Notes: generated by a model not told the origin, from the sequence alone. A stretch of DNA of 37,060 bases from Clostridiales bacterium (GCA_031270945.1 JAISWZ010000562.1:1-37060); one strand, 5' to 3'; shown: positions 7,894-16,288, numbered from the stretch's first letter. Program-made: numbers and translations.

Positions 7894-9492
7894 ATGGCGT
7901 TTTGCCAGAATTGCGGAGCAAAATTAATAGCAAACGCTAGATTTTGCGATACTTGCGGAACTCCTGTAGATATCGCATCTGAAGCAGCAGATAGCTCGTC
8001 GTTTGCTAATCCCAAGATTTCATCGCATCCAGCGATTGATTTAAAAAAAGTATTGATCCCTGTGATATTTGGAATTGCGTTTATAGCAGTGCTAATAGTC
8101 GCCTTTACCTTTTACAAGCCGTCCAAGTATGATGCTTACAATAAGAGCATTTTAATTTATGAAGGCTCTGATGATAACATCATCGTCGAGCCTTACGGAA
8201 AGAGCAATATAGAAATAGAGGGTACACTGATAGACTCAAAGTTAAGCTTAGATGGAACTAAAGCAATCGTTGTAGTTAGCAATACCACCAAGAGCAAATA
8301 TGACAAGAATTTCGAAGGTTACTCCCTTTACTACGTGTCGGACAAAATCTCTCTTATATCAGATGCTGTGCTAAACGCTCAGTTAAGCTTGTCCGGGGAT
8401 GGCGTAGCCTTTTCAAAGGAATTCGACAGCTCACTGTTAGTTTCCGATCTTTGCTTATGGAATAAAGGAAAACAGGTTACCGTCACTGATTCCCTTAATT
8501 TAGGATACAATTACCTTATCTCTCCGGATGGAAAGAATGTCATATACACGGTTGGCAAGACCGATGATTTCTCTACTGAGTATTATGACGGCAAATCCGT
8601 GGTCAAATTAGGCAAGGATATGGTGCCCGCAGGCTTAGCAAACAAAGCAAAGTATATCTATTATTCAAAAAACTCAGCATTATATGTTATGAAGAACGCA
8701 GATGGCAACACTAAGCAAAAGCTTGGTGAAGATGTATATTTCAACTTTTTCTTCAACAAGGATATGTCTGAGATTATCTTTGTTTCTGATGAAAAGACTT
8801 ATATAAGCGTAAAAGGCAACGCCAAGAAAAGCCTTTCATCAAGTATTCTCGAAAGCTTTATATTGCCGAATTCTTCGTCAAACAATAACAGAAACGTCAT
8901 AGCGGCAGATACCTTTGCCAATACCCTATGGCTCAATACCAACTCCGATATCGTCCGCGTAAACAGCAAATTTGATACAACAAGCGTAGCAAAAAAAGTT
9001 GAGAACAATGTATATCTAGCCAGCAACGGCAAAACATTAATCTATATGAAAAACGACAGCATTTACAAAATTAACGCTTTAAAGGAAAATGATGACGCAG
9101 TTAAATTGGTTAATAAAATAACATCATATGTTGCGGCCAATAACGGAAATACCGTCTATTACATTAACGACGACGCGGAAGTTTATAGCCAGAAGGGCAC
9201 CGGCAAAGCGGTTAAAATCGGTGATGATTGTGAAATAGTAAGCTTTGGCCGCTTTGGAGTCTTTAAGGATAAAACGCTCTACTACGTGAGTGACGGAGAA
9301 CTTTGCTCTTCAAAAGGAAAGAGCGGAAAAATCGTAACTGGCATAAACGATGAAATTTTGGGCGTAGTTTCAACCCCAAATCGATTCTTTGTCTTGATAA
9401 AGGATGGCAAAACAATAAGTTCCCTGCATAGCTATGATGGAGCAAAATGGAATGTAATGGATACCGATCATCTCACTGCGATTTATAATTAG
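7894..9492 (+). CDS. Zinc-ribbon membrane protein with beta-propeller-like external domain
   Basis: A 532-residue protein starting at ATG 7894 with AGGAGG at 7879-7884. The zinc ribbon uses Cys4, Cys7, Cys18 and Cys21. A membrane helix spans about residues 51-72. The rest is a repetitive beta-rich region with recurring four-strand units (LSPDGKNVIYTVGK, ASNGKTLIYMKND, AANNGNTVYYINDD), typical of a beta-propeller such as the DUF5050 or TolB-like type. The stop codon TAG is completed by the first base of the family-1 element at 9492: TA comes from the gene and G from the element. The protein end may therefore have been changed by the insertion. Function unknown; probably a surface-exposed binding protein. 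Confidence 0.85.
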   Translation: MAFCQNCGAKLIANARFCDTCGTPVDIASEAADSSSFANPKISSHPAIDLKKVLIPVIFGIAFIAVLIVAFTFYKPSKYDAYNKSILIYEGSDDNIIVEPYGKSNIEIEGTLIDSKLSLDGTKAIVVVSNTTKSKYDKNFEGYSLYYVSDKISLISDAVLNAQLSLSGDGVAFSKEFDSSLLVSDLCLWNKGKQVTVTDSLNLGYNYLISPDGKNVIYTVGKTDDFSTEYYDGKSVVKLGKDMVPAGLANKAKYIYYSKNSALYVMKNADGNTKQKLGEDVYFNFFFNKDMSEIIFVSDEKTYISVKGNAKKSLSSSILESFILPNSSSNNNRNVIAADTFANTLWLNTNSDIVRVNSKFDTTSVAKKVENNVYLASNGKTLIYMKNDSIYKINALKENDDAVKLVNKITSYVAANNGNTVYYINDDAEVYSQKGTGKAVKIGDDCEIVSFGRFGVFKDKTLYYVSDGELCSSKGKSGKIVTGINDEILGVVSTPNRFFVLIKDGKTISSLHSYDGAKWNVMDTDHLTAIYN

Positions 9493-9620
9493 AGCATATC
9501 CCAAAATTAAATCCGAGTCACCGGAAAAATCCGGGTGTTTGCTCGCAGAAGCCCGAGCAAACTAGTTGAAGCATTCGCCAGGATTTTTCCGGTGCCATTT
9601 CGGAATTTTGGGATATGCAC
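9492..9620. repeat. Complete long-form family-1 MITE-like element
   Basis: Ends GAGCATATCCCAAAATT and AATTTTGGGATATGCAC are complementary. The inner arms CACCGGAAAAATCC and GGATTTTTCCGGTG also pair. In the centre an extra hairpin, TTTGCTCG and CGAGCAAA, distinguishes this long subtype, which is shared with the copies at 14700 and 19502. No matching TTA flank is present on the right. As RNA it would form a long 3' hairpin for the 7410-9492 operon. Confidence 0.85.
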
Positions 9621-9703
9621 ACAGTATAACAGCCTTTAATTAGCCATTTTCAAGACTTTTAACGCACTAGAGAATTTGGTTTGCCTAAATCATGAGTTCT
9701 TGT

Positions 9704-9740
9704 AGGCCTTATTCTATCTCAAGGATAAGGCCTTATTTAT
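9704..9740 (+). terminator. Intrinsic terminator of the 7410-9492 operon
   Basis: AGGCCTTAT (9704-9712) pairs with ATAAGGCCT (9725-9733), followed by a T-rich tail (TATTTATTCT). It lies about 210 nt after the stop codon, beyond the inserted element at 9492-9620. Confidence 0.6.
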
Positions 9741-9758
9741 TCTGATATGCTCTCAAAT

Positions 9759-9882
9759 GATTCTGCCGTAACAACCACTGGACAAATAAACGTAAATGGC
9801 TTAAACACAAGATTTGTCCGCCGAATCCGCCTTTAATCAAAACCTTGATTTTGGGCCTTGATGGAGTTCTTACGGCAGAATC
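9759..9882. mobile_element. Family-2 MITE-like element with 7-bp target duplication
   Basis: The terminal inverted repeats are GATTCTGCCGTAA (9759-9771) and TTACGGCAGAATC (9870-9882), 13 bp and perfect. The element is flanked by CTCAAAT on both sides (9752-9758 and 9883-9889). It is 124 bp long with no ORF, so any movement would need a transposase in trans. A shortened copy lies at 31058-31134 in the opposite orientation. Confidence 0.75.
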
Positions 9883-10056
9883 CTCAAATGCATATCATCA
9901 ACCGAGTGATGCAGAAATGTGCTCGCCTGGCTTCAAGGTCGGGCATGAAAAAAGTCAATATTTGAGCCTCGTTATCATGACATGAACAACGAGCGCTAAT
10001 AGTGAAGAACATATCCCGACTAAAATAACCATGCCAACCAACAGGGAGGTTATACC

Positions 10057-10815
10057 ATGTTTTGTGAAACCTGTGGCAAAGAGCTTCCGTCTCGGCAGTC
10101 ATCTTTTTGCCCCTATTGCGGAAGCAAAGTCACAAATCAGCCTAATCCTATATCTCTATCCCCAATTCAGTCTCAGCCTTTGACAACTCAGCCAAACAAA
10201 AAATCCGCCTCATCTAAAAGACCTTTAGTCCCGATACTCATAGTCATATTCGCTTTGCTAGGCGCTTCAGCAACTGTACTCGTCCTCAAATTCTCCCCAT
10301 TTAAATCAGCATCGCGCAACGCTGAAAAGATACTGCCAAAGCAAGCCAGCGCTATTGATATGCACCAGTATTTCAAAGGCTACTCAAGCTCTTTGGAAAG
10401 CTCCAGCGCAGCGAATAATGCCTTTTGGAGCAACGTAGAGTATTCTATCGATGAAATAAACTATACAGATGACACATCTGGCATCGCTTACATAACACTG
10501 ACTACTCCAAAAGTTTCAAGCATTCTTAACGAAATGTTTGAGTACTGCGCTTCTAATGAAAACCTCGGAAAAAGCCAGCAAGAGCTATCTGCAGAATTAC
10601 AGACTATGATGGTCGAAAGGCTGTCTAAAAATACTCAAACAGCCTCAAAGGAAATTGAGATGGAAATCGTAAAGGTTGATGAAACATGGCAACTTATCCC
10701 TAATTCTGAATGGAAGAAATCCGTGTTAGGAGAAGCCGACAATGTTTTTTCTGATTATTTGTCCCAGTATCTTGACGGAGTAATCAATCAGGTAGCGGGG
10801 AGGGCTTCTCAATGA
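10057..10815 (+). CDS. Zinc-ribbon single-pass membrane protein, cassette A first gene
   Basis: A 252-residue protein starting at ATG 10057 with AGGGAGGT at 10043-10050. The zinc ribbon uses Cys3, Cys6, Cys18 and Cys21. A membrane helix lies at about residues 60-80. The external ~150-residue domain starts with an acidic helix and contains the stretch DDTSGIAYITLTTP. It then has a long helix and the strand/helix pattern EIEMEIVKVDETWQLIP, which looks like an NTF2-type fold, judged by pattern only. It is a clear paralogue of the 16289 protein throughout. Its stop overlaps the start of the large secreted-protein gene at 10812. The conserved pairing with that partner in both cassettes argues that the two proteins work together at the cell surface. 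Confidence 0.88.
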   Translation: MFCETCGKELPSRQSSFCPYCGSKVTNQPNPISLSPIQSQPLTTQPNKKSASSKRPLVPILIVIFALLGASATVLVLKFSPFKSASRNAEKILPKQASAIDMHQYFKGYSSSLESSSAANNAFWSNVEYSIDEINYTDDTSGIAYITLTTPKVSSILNEMFEYCASNENLGKSQQELSAELQTMMVERLSKNTQTASKEIEMEIVKVDETWQLIPNSEWKKSVLGEADNVFSDYLSQYLDGVINQVAGRASQ

Positions 10816-13079
10816 AGAAATTCAGACATGTCGTTGCGTTTATATTAGTTCTTTGTTTATCTTTTTCTGGATCATTTTTTAGATATCAAGTATATGGGGA
10901 CGAACCACCTATTTGGAAATTTTCAGTACCAGTAAAGAGCAATTTCTTCCACGAAAAAGTCATCAGCTTTTATGAATCAACTAACAAGGTGTATTTAGAC
11001 GTAAACGATATGATAGAAATATTGATTTATGAAGGTATTGTTTCGTATGATGACATTTCTAATATATTCCAATATCCAATTCATGATTATTCAAATGATA
11101 TATCTACTTTAGACATATCTACTACTATGTATTCTCATGTTGTTCCCACTCTCGACATGTTTGGAGTTAAATGTTTTTTGGAAAATGATGAAGTTAGAAT
11201 AGTTAGGCCTCTAACATCTTTCTGGAAAACAATTGAATCATCAAATGCTCTACAAGAAGATTTGTCTCTTACTACTTTCAACCAATCAAATGAACAGAGA
11301 GATGCCAATCTAAGAGTCGGCTTGGATGCCGTCGCTGATATTTTTACCCCAGTTGGCGCCGCTGACATGTGGAACCCCTTCGGCGTGAGTTCTGAGCTTG
11401 ACGAGGACATCAATAAAACAGTAATGATTCATTCCCTCTATGAAGATATAGATGCTTATGAGTCAGTGCAAAACGAGGTATCTACTTCAAATCATGAAAT
11501 AGACCATATATTCGATGATATGGATATCATGGATGACCTTAAAGATACAAGCAAATTGAGCTATGATTCTTTTTATAATCAATTGGTCGCTAATAGGCTT
11601 ATCTCTGAGGATAGCTCATGCAAAACCATACTCGGCAAAGTATCCGGAATAGAGAAATCCTCCGACTATACCATCTTTACGGATACTAAGTTAGATTCAA
11701 GTTTCATTAACGCTTTAAACGCCAAATTCGAATTCACGGTAACTGCCCATAACAGGCTAAGAGCCGAGACTGATAAAATTCTTGCCTTGAAAGAGGCTTT
11801 TTCAGAGGAAACCCTCTCAATGGTATCAGTGAAACCGGATACCCAATTTTTAGATTCGGCTCGCCGTCTTGCATCAACCTTAACCTCAAAGGAAAATGCT
11901 TTGCTTGATGCAACAACTAAATCGATATGGAGCTTAGGGTCAGAAGAGCTTGTACAGGATATCGCCGCCAGGGGGTTGTCTTACGCATTTTCAAACGCAG
12001 CTGGTTCAATGATATCCAACTTGAAAATTGAGGACGAGCTAAAAAATCTCTTGAATCCTGGCGAACTTAACGAAACCAATACCAACATATACCTCTACCA
12101 AGCCTTGAGACAAGCAAGTTTAGAAGAAGCAATTGTTTTAGAGCTCTTAAAGAAAGCTGAAGAAGAAAATTATCATAATCTAGAAAACATAAGTCAGATA
12201 CGCTCCAGTTACATTGTATATTTTCAAACAAGACTTTTTGCGAACAATATGATAGCTTCAGTAATTGAGAGTAATCCAGAAAGATACTCAAGCCAGAACG
12301 AAGCGGCCTTGTCAAGCTTAAATAACCAGAGTGAGTTAATATCAGAAAATTTATACAATCTTTATTCATCACAGCCTTTAAGCATCCCTACGTCAAACGA
12401 GTTGATGGCAGAAGCTCAAAAATTCGATGAATCAGTCATCTCTCTGTATAATAATAGCAATGAAAAAGTTTTTTCGGCATATGCTGATTTGCTCTACGAT
12501 ATCCTTTTTAACCCTGAAGAGCATTACGGAGGTTATGAAGGCGAATACAATGTTAGTCAAAATAATTTTGCAATTCAAGATATAGATCAAGATGGTTTAG
12601 TTGAATTACTTATTCAACTAAGGGATACTTATACTGGCGTTCAACAATTATGGGTATGGTCATATGATATGAGTAGCGAGTCAGTTATAGAACGTTCTGG
12701 ATTCGAAGCACCTGAAGTAGACTTTTTCAATTCTGGATTAGCAAAAGTTTATTATACACATTATTTTCCTGGAGCAACTGCTATTTTGGGTTATACCCTA
12801 TATAAGCACGATATAACTTCAGGAAAACATGTTAACTTAATGGATGCATACGCTATAGAACCTGATGAATTAAATGATTACGACCCAGCTGATGATATTG
12901 ATCATGATGGTGTAATATACAAGATAGATCACTTTCAAGGCGAAACAGAGTCCTTAACAGAAGATGAATACAATGAGTTTGTACAATCATTGATTCCTGA
13001 AAGTTCTAAATTGGATACCACACTTTATCCATTAACCTACGATAATGTTTCAAATTTAAGAAATTTATATAATCATTAA
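10812..13079 (+). CDS. Large secreted protein, cassette A, with Ca-binding-like C-terminal domain
   Basis: A 755-residue protein starting at ATG 10812 (ATGA overlap, GGGAGG upstream). A signal peptide covers about residues 1-28. A region like the copper-amine-oxidase-type stalk domain follows, ending LENDEVRIVRP (about 115-135). A long helical region spans about 150-550 and includes a small-residue hydrophobic stretch, GLSYAFSNAAGSM, near 388. The C-terminal ~200 residues differ completely from the paralogue at 17029. They contain DIDQDGLVE near residue 589 and DDIDHDGVI near 695, the spacing of EF-hand or dockerin-like calcium loops found in secreted clostridial proteins. The ends of the gene look more AT-rich than its middle, suggesting a mosaic. 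Function unknown. Confidence 0.87.
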   Translation: MKKFRHVVAFILVLCLSFSGSFFRYQVYGDEPPIWKFSVPVKSNFFHEKVISFYESTNKVYLDVNDMIEILIYEGIVSYDDISNIFQYPIHDYSNDISTLDISTTMYSHVVPTLDMFGVKCFLENDEVRIVRPLTSFWKTIESSNALQEDLSLTTFNQSNEQRDANLRVGLDAVADIFTPVGAADMWNPFGVSSELDEDINKTVMIHSLYEDIDAYESVQNEVSTSNHEIDHIFDDMDIMDDLKDTSKLSYDSFYNQLVANRLISEDSSCKTILGKVSGIEKSSDYTIFTDTKLDSSFINALNAKFEFTVTAHNRLRAETDKILALKEAFSEETLSMVSVKPDTQFLDSARRLASTLTSKENALLDATTKSIWSLGSEELVQDIAARGLSYAFSNAAGSMISNLKIEDELKNLLNPGELNETNTNIYLYQALRQASLEEAIVLELLKKAEEENYHNLENISQIRSSYIVYFQTRLFANNMIASVIESNPERYSSQNEAALSSLNNQSELISENLYNLYSSQPLSIPTSNELMAEAQKFDESVISLYNNSNEKVFSAYADLLYDILFNPEEHYGGYEGEYNVSQNNFAIQDIDQDGLVELLIQLRDTYTGVQQLWVWSYDMSSESVIERSGFEAPEVDFFNSGLAKVYYTHYFPGATAILGYTLYKHDITSGKHVNLMDAYAIEPDELNDYDPADDIDHDGVIYKIDHFQGETESLTEDEYNEFVQSLIPESSKLDTTLYPLTYDNVSNLRNLYNH

Positions 13080-13102
13080 AGCTGAAACATATAACATTTT
13101 AA

Positions 13103-13150
13103 AATCAAGGGCCTGAAATCAACGATTTCAGGCCCTTGATTGTTTAATTA
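13103..13150 (+). terminator. Strong intrinsic terminator of cassette A
   Basis: An 18-bp perfect stem (AATCAAGGGCCTGAAATC at 13103-13120 and its complement at 13124-13141) with a 3-nt loop is followed by GTTTAATTAA. It lies 23 nt after the stop codon at 13079. The core CCTGAAATC/GATTTCAGG is shared with the terminator at 13803-13834 behind the broken paralogue. Confidence 0.9.
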
Positions 13151-13393
13151 ATCACAAAAATTTAATTGCCACAGTAAGCTTATGTATTTTGCCTAATATG
13201 TTTAAGCATCCGACTCTACGCTTATGTTAGACTTCTTAATGTTTGTTCATCCTTATACTCTCTCGAAAGCTCCATCCCCCAGGGATCGCTAACATAAGGC
13301 GCTTCCATGCACTCTGCGTTAATGCGGGAGGTGGACTGTCAGGTGTAATCAGATTGAAGAACGTTCAAAACTGCAATTTACTCATACTTCTTA
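13151..13393. other. Gene-free spacer with a loose inverted repeat
   Basis: CGCTTATGTTAG (13219-13230) is repeated inverted as CTAACATAAGGCG (13289-13301), with about 58 nt between them. This may be the remains of another palindromic element. I saw no gene. Confidence 0.35.
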
Positions 13394-13515
13394 TCGTTGG
13401 CGAAGCGGCCCGACTGGCTACTGAGGCGGGAAACGCTAAGACAATTCCATATTTGAGCATTCGTTAGTATATCATTGCCCGCCTATGAAGCCATGCTGTC
13501 CCGCTTGGCTATCGC
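13394..13515. repeat. Family-3 long imperfect palindrome
   Basis: The left arm (13394-13434) contains GCGGCCCGACTGGCTACTG and AGGCGGGAAACG. The right arm (13473-13515) contains CATTGCCCGCCTATGAAGCC and GTCCCGCTTGG, which is its inverted near-match. The left arm recurs at 22570-22606 (GCGGCCCGACTGG, then CTGAGGCGG). The right arm recurs at 14294 and 7323. It lies directly before the broken paralogue at 13528 and may mark the event that truncated it. Confidence 0.55.
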
Positions 13516-13527
13516 AATATAGATACA

Positions 13528-13794
13528 TTGACCAAGCTGCGTTATATCTATATTATATATTATCAAACACGGCTTTTTGCAGACATTCAAACTATGATGC
13601 TAGTTAATAAATTGCCAGAATTTGATAATTTTACTGTATCAAGAATAAATGAATCGGCTGAAGAAGCAACTAATATCTTATACCGGCTCTATTCATCACA
13701 ACCATTGAGCCTATCAACACCCGAAGATCTAAATGAATCTTCACAAAAATTCAGTGACTTCGCTATCCGACTATATGCTGATAGATACAAATAA
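13528..13794 (+). pseudogene. Fragment of a third large secreted-protein paralogue
   Basis: An 88-codon open frame aligns with about residues 465-550 of the 10812 protein: IYIIYYQTRLFADIQ matches SYIVYFQTRLFANNM, and LYRLYSSQPLSLSTP matches LYNLYSSQPLSIPTS. It has no signal peptide, no stalk domain, no upstream zinc-ribbon partner and no ribosome site of note. Its stop falls where the two intact paralogues begin their unrelated C-terminal domains, and a terminator like that of cassette A follows. It is best read as the 3' remnant of a third cassette whose version had no extra C-terminal domain. Confidence 0.8.
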
Positions 13795-13802
13795 TTATTA
13801 TC

Positions 13803-13834
13803 GCCCTGAAATCCTTGATTTCAGGGCTTTTTTT
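13803..13834 (+). terminator. Intrinsic terminator after the paralogue fragment
   Basis: GCCCTGAAATC (13803-13813) pairs with GATTTCAGGGC (13817-13827), followed by seven T. The stem core is the same as in the cassette A terminator, so the fragment kept its own 3' end. Confidence 0.9.
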
Positions 13835-14396
13835 GGTTTAACAGCTTCTGAACAAGTCGATAATGCTCCTCGCCTATATGGAGCAAGCCTCATCCCTAAT
13901 ACGTTACTCACCGGGCGCTGGCCCTCCTTAAAACCATTATTACAACCAGATGAACTCCCTGTGTTATGATTTATCTGGGTAATACCTTGGAGCGAAAATA
14001 AAAGCAAATTTATCGTTTGATTTTCTTGGAACAGCCATCTGCCAGAAAGCCGAAATGGCTTAAATATCAGGTTTATCAGTGTAGGGTATCGAGTCTCTCA
14101 ATACCTCCTCATGCATTATAAAACGCATCCTGTCAGAAACTTACGCTTCCTTCCTGATTCGGTTCCGTAATAACCATATACTTATTTCCTCAAGGCATGC
14201 CGGAGTAAAATCGAAATTACAGGGAAGCTGCATTCATATGATACGCTGTATTTACAAGTTGCCACCACCCCATCAAGCTACGAGCGCTGATTACGTTGCC
14301 CGCCTTTAAAGCCAGCCAGGTTCTACTGCTATCGATCAAAAATCATGGCGTTAGCATATCTCACTGGCTCATGCAAAATCAAGAAGGAGGATTGAT
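13835..14396. other. Gene-free spacer with decayed repeats
   Basis: There is no supported gene. It shares short segments with the 7047-7409 spacer (TCCCTAATACGTTACTC; CGTTGCCCGCCTTTAAAGCC at 14294). A stretch GATTCGGTTCCGTAATAACC near 14157 resembles the family-2 end with changes. It looks like a graveyard of small elements. Confidence 0.45.
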
Positions 14397-14678
14397 ATGG
14401 AGTATAAGAGAGGCAGGAATGCTTGCGAAACTGAGCTCAAGAAGAATCTAGGGTTGAGGTCTGAATCAGGAAAACTCATGTACTCAGGGTTTGGTACCTT
14501 AATCATCTGGTATCTGTTTACCCAGCTTGGACGCGTCAACATCATCCTGATCCTTATTGCAGGCATCATAAGCATAGTCGGGTCGATTTACTACAAGTTT
14601 GGCTTGAATGGCAAAATCCAAGAGCTTGAAGCTGAGCTGGAGCGCTTGAAGAAAGAAGAGAAGGGTTCCGATTCCTAA
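14397..14678 (+). CDS. Small membrane protein with two helices and a charged coiled-coil tail
   Basis: A 93-residue protein starting at ATG 14397 with AAGGAGG at 14384-14390. Two hydrophobic segments (about residues 28-42 and 46-66) form a hairpin. A C-terminal helix rich in Glu, Lys and Leu (IQELEAELERLKKEEK) looks like a short coiled coil. The good ribosome site and typical codon pattern support a real gene. No family is recognised; it may be a small scaffold or regulator for neighbouring membrane proteins, which is a guess from position. Confidence 0.7.
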   Translation: MEYKRGRNACETELKKNLGLRSESGKLMYSGFGTLIIWYLFTQLGRVNIILILIAGIISIVGSIYYKFGLNGKIQELEAELERLKKEEKGSDS

Positions 14679-14699
14679 ACTTTGTCAATTATGCTCTAA

Positions 14700-14792
14700 G
14701 AGAATATCACAAACTTAATTCTAAGGCTGCAAAAGTCCGGGTTTGCTCGTAGCAACCCTAGCTGTAGCATCTGCCAGGACTATTGCGGTGCT
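14700..14792. repeat. Degenerate long-form family-1 element
   Basis: The left end GAGAATATCACAAACTTAATTC follows TAA. The inner parts AAAAGTCCGGGTTTGCTCG and CTGCCAGGACTATTGCGG match the long subtype at 9492 and 19502. The right terminal repeat is lost. It ends about 20 nt before the ribosome site of the 14825 gene, so it occupies that gene's promoter region. Confidence 0.55.
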
Positions 14793-14824
14793 TAAGGCAG
14801 GTCATCTGCCCAAAGGAGGCATTC

Positions 14825-15193
14825 ATGAGCAAAGCAGGGTTCATAGCACTGGTTGTCGTAGCGGCTATCGTCTTGATTGGCAGTCAGGTGTATAACAATT
14901 CGAAAATTGAGGTCGTCAAAAACGCGTCTCCAGTAGGCCATAGCGACACTTATGGCCGCGTGTTTGAAAGAGCGTTCACCAATACCAAATGGAGCCATTT
15001 CCACTCAACTGGTTATGATAGCGTTATTGAATTCAATGGTCGGGATCGTTCAGGAAACGATGTTGTAATACAAATTGTTCAGGAAACACTTGTTTCCAAC
15101 AGATGGATAGCTATGTATATATCAATAAACGATAGAAGCCTTAACATGTTAGATATCGCACCATATATACGCGAAATGTTTGATAATTATTAA
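14825..15193 (+). CDS. Small membrane-anchored protein
   Basis: A 122-residue protein. ATG 14825 has AAAGGAGG at 14811-14818. The frame is open back to 14783 but that part is repeat DNA. One hydrophobic helix at about residues 4-22 is an anchor or uncleaved signal. The remaining ~100 residues are a compact mixed alpha/beta domain with strands SVIEFNGRDRSGNDVVIQIVQ and WIAMYISINDRSLN, a pattern common in small secreted domains. No catalytic motif is visible. It stands alone, between two degenerate family-1 elements. Function unknown. Confidence 0.7.
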   Translation: MSKAGFIALVVVAAIVLIGSQVYNNSKIEVVKNASPVGHSDTYGRVFERAFTNTKWSHFHSTGYDSVIEFNGRDRSGNDVVIQIVQETLVSNRWIAMYISINDRSLNMLDIAPYIREMFDNY

Positions 15194-15248
15194 TTCGATA
15201 TTTTGGTTTTGTAACAAATATTACTTATATAGCTGTTATTAAATATGT

Positions 15249-15300
15249 CTCTGGAAAAGTCCTGGATAATACATAAACTCCGGACTTTTCCGGTGCACAT
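15249..15300. repeat. Family-1 remnant, inner arms only
   Basis: CTGGAAAAGTCC (15251-15262) and GGACTTTTCCGG (15282-15293) pair, and GTGCACAT follows. Terminal repeats are not recognisable. It lies about 55 nt after the stop at 15193 and could act as a 3' hairpin for that gene. Confidence 0.5.
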
Positions 15301-15496
15301 AGTGAGCGAAAACATCACTAAAATTCATCGCAGGTTAACGCTTGCAAGCAACTCCTTACATAAGAGACAGTTACAGTAATAACGCTCAATCTCCTTAATC
15401 TTTAAATATTTACCAATTTGCAATCAATCCAAACGCCAGGCTTTTCGCACTAAAAAATATATAATGGGTTATTCCCAAAGGAAAGGATGAGATTTA

Positions 15497-15823
15497 ATGG
15501 CATCAAAGAAAATCATCTCGCTCATGAAAGTCTTCTTCAAAGCAACAGCCCTGAGCATAGCCATAGCCACCCTGGCGGCATGCTCAACGAGGCTCAACGG
15601 CACATACACCTCGCAAGACCTATTTTCTCAGGAGTTCACTTTCGATGGCGACGAAATCACAATGTCCGCCTTCGGCATCAACGCCTCGGGAACGTACTCA
15701 ATCAGCGACGGCCAAATAAAAATTAAGTATTCGATCCTAGGCATTACGTCAAATTTGAATCAGACCTTCGAGAAAAAGGGAAGCTCAATCTATATCGGAG
15801 GAACTGAATTCAAGAAAAAGTAA
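15497..15823 (+). CDS. Small lipoprotein with beta-rich domain
   Basis: A 108-residue protein starting at ATG 15497, with GGAAAGGATGAG just upstream and a TATAAT at 15460-15465 as possible -10 (no clear -35). The lipobox LAAC gives lipidation at about Cys29. The mature ~80 residues form a beta-rich domain, LNGTYTSQDLF to IYIGGTEFKKK. It resembles small lipocalin-like lipoproteins of clostridia in its pattern of G-T-Y start, alternating strands and a K-rich end. The C-terminal domain of the 17029 protein (IEGKWLQTGED...) has a similar strand plan. It lies between cassette A and cassette B and is probably a surface protein; its ligand is unknown. Confidence 0.8.
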   Translation: MASKKIISLMKVFFKATALSIAIATLAACSTRLNGTYTSQDLFSQEFTFDGDEITMSAFGINASGTYSISDGQIKIKYSILGITSNLNQTFEKKGSSIYIGGTEFKKK

Positions 15824-15960
15824 ACGACCAAGGAGGTTCCTGCTCGCGAGTGAAAACATCAACAAATGCTCATTCATTGTTTTCCTCGTGTGCGCACACC
15901 AATGTAAATTTAAAGCGCATTTATTTTCACTCACTGACATAGCTAATAATTCTCTATAAG
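15824..15960. other. Spacer with nested inverted repeats
   Basis: GAGTGAAAA (15848-15856) is inverted as TTTTCACTC (15924-15932). Between them lies a perfect 12-bp palindrome, GTGTGCGCACAC (15888-15899). AAGGAGG at 15830 is a ribosome-site-like sequence with no gene behind it. The palindrome could be an operator or part of a 3' structure of the lipoprotein mRNA. Confidence 0.35.
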
Positions 15961-16250
15961 CCCAATACCAATACCTACCCATTACCCAATACCTCTAACC
16001 CTTAATTCCAAACGTGGTATAAAAGCGCCGGATTCAGGAATTAAAACGCTTCCTGTTTTCGGCGCTTGAATTCCGCTAAAACAAAATAATGATTGGTATT
16101 CAATAACCAATGTCCAATAACCACTATCCAATAACCACTAACCACTATCCAATAAACAATAACCGATACCCGATACCCAATATTCAAAACCGATATCCAA
16201 TATCCACTATCCTATAACCCGATTCCCCAACCACCCCCCATCCCCGCAAA
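15961..16250 (+). repeat. C/A-rich degenerate short tandem repeats around a hairpin
   Basis: Two tracts (15961-16009 and 16092-16250) consist of variations on CCAATAAC, CCACTATC and CCGATACC with almost no G on this strand. Between them a hairpin joins AAGCGCCG (16023-16030) with CGGCGCTT (16060-16067), with an inner CAGGAA/TTCCTG pair. The second tract ends about 30 nt before the ribosome site of the 16289 gene, so any promoter of cassette B is inside or beside it. Confidence 0.75.
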
Positions 16251-16288
16251 AATCCCTTTTTTCAACCATTGTCAATTAGGAGGCCAAT

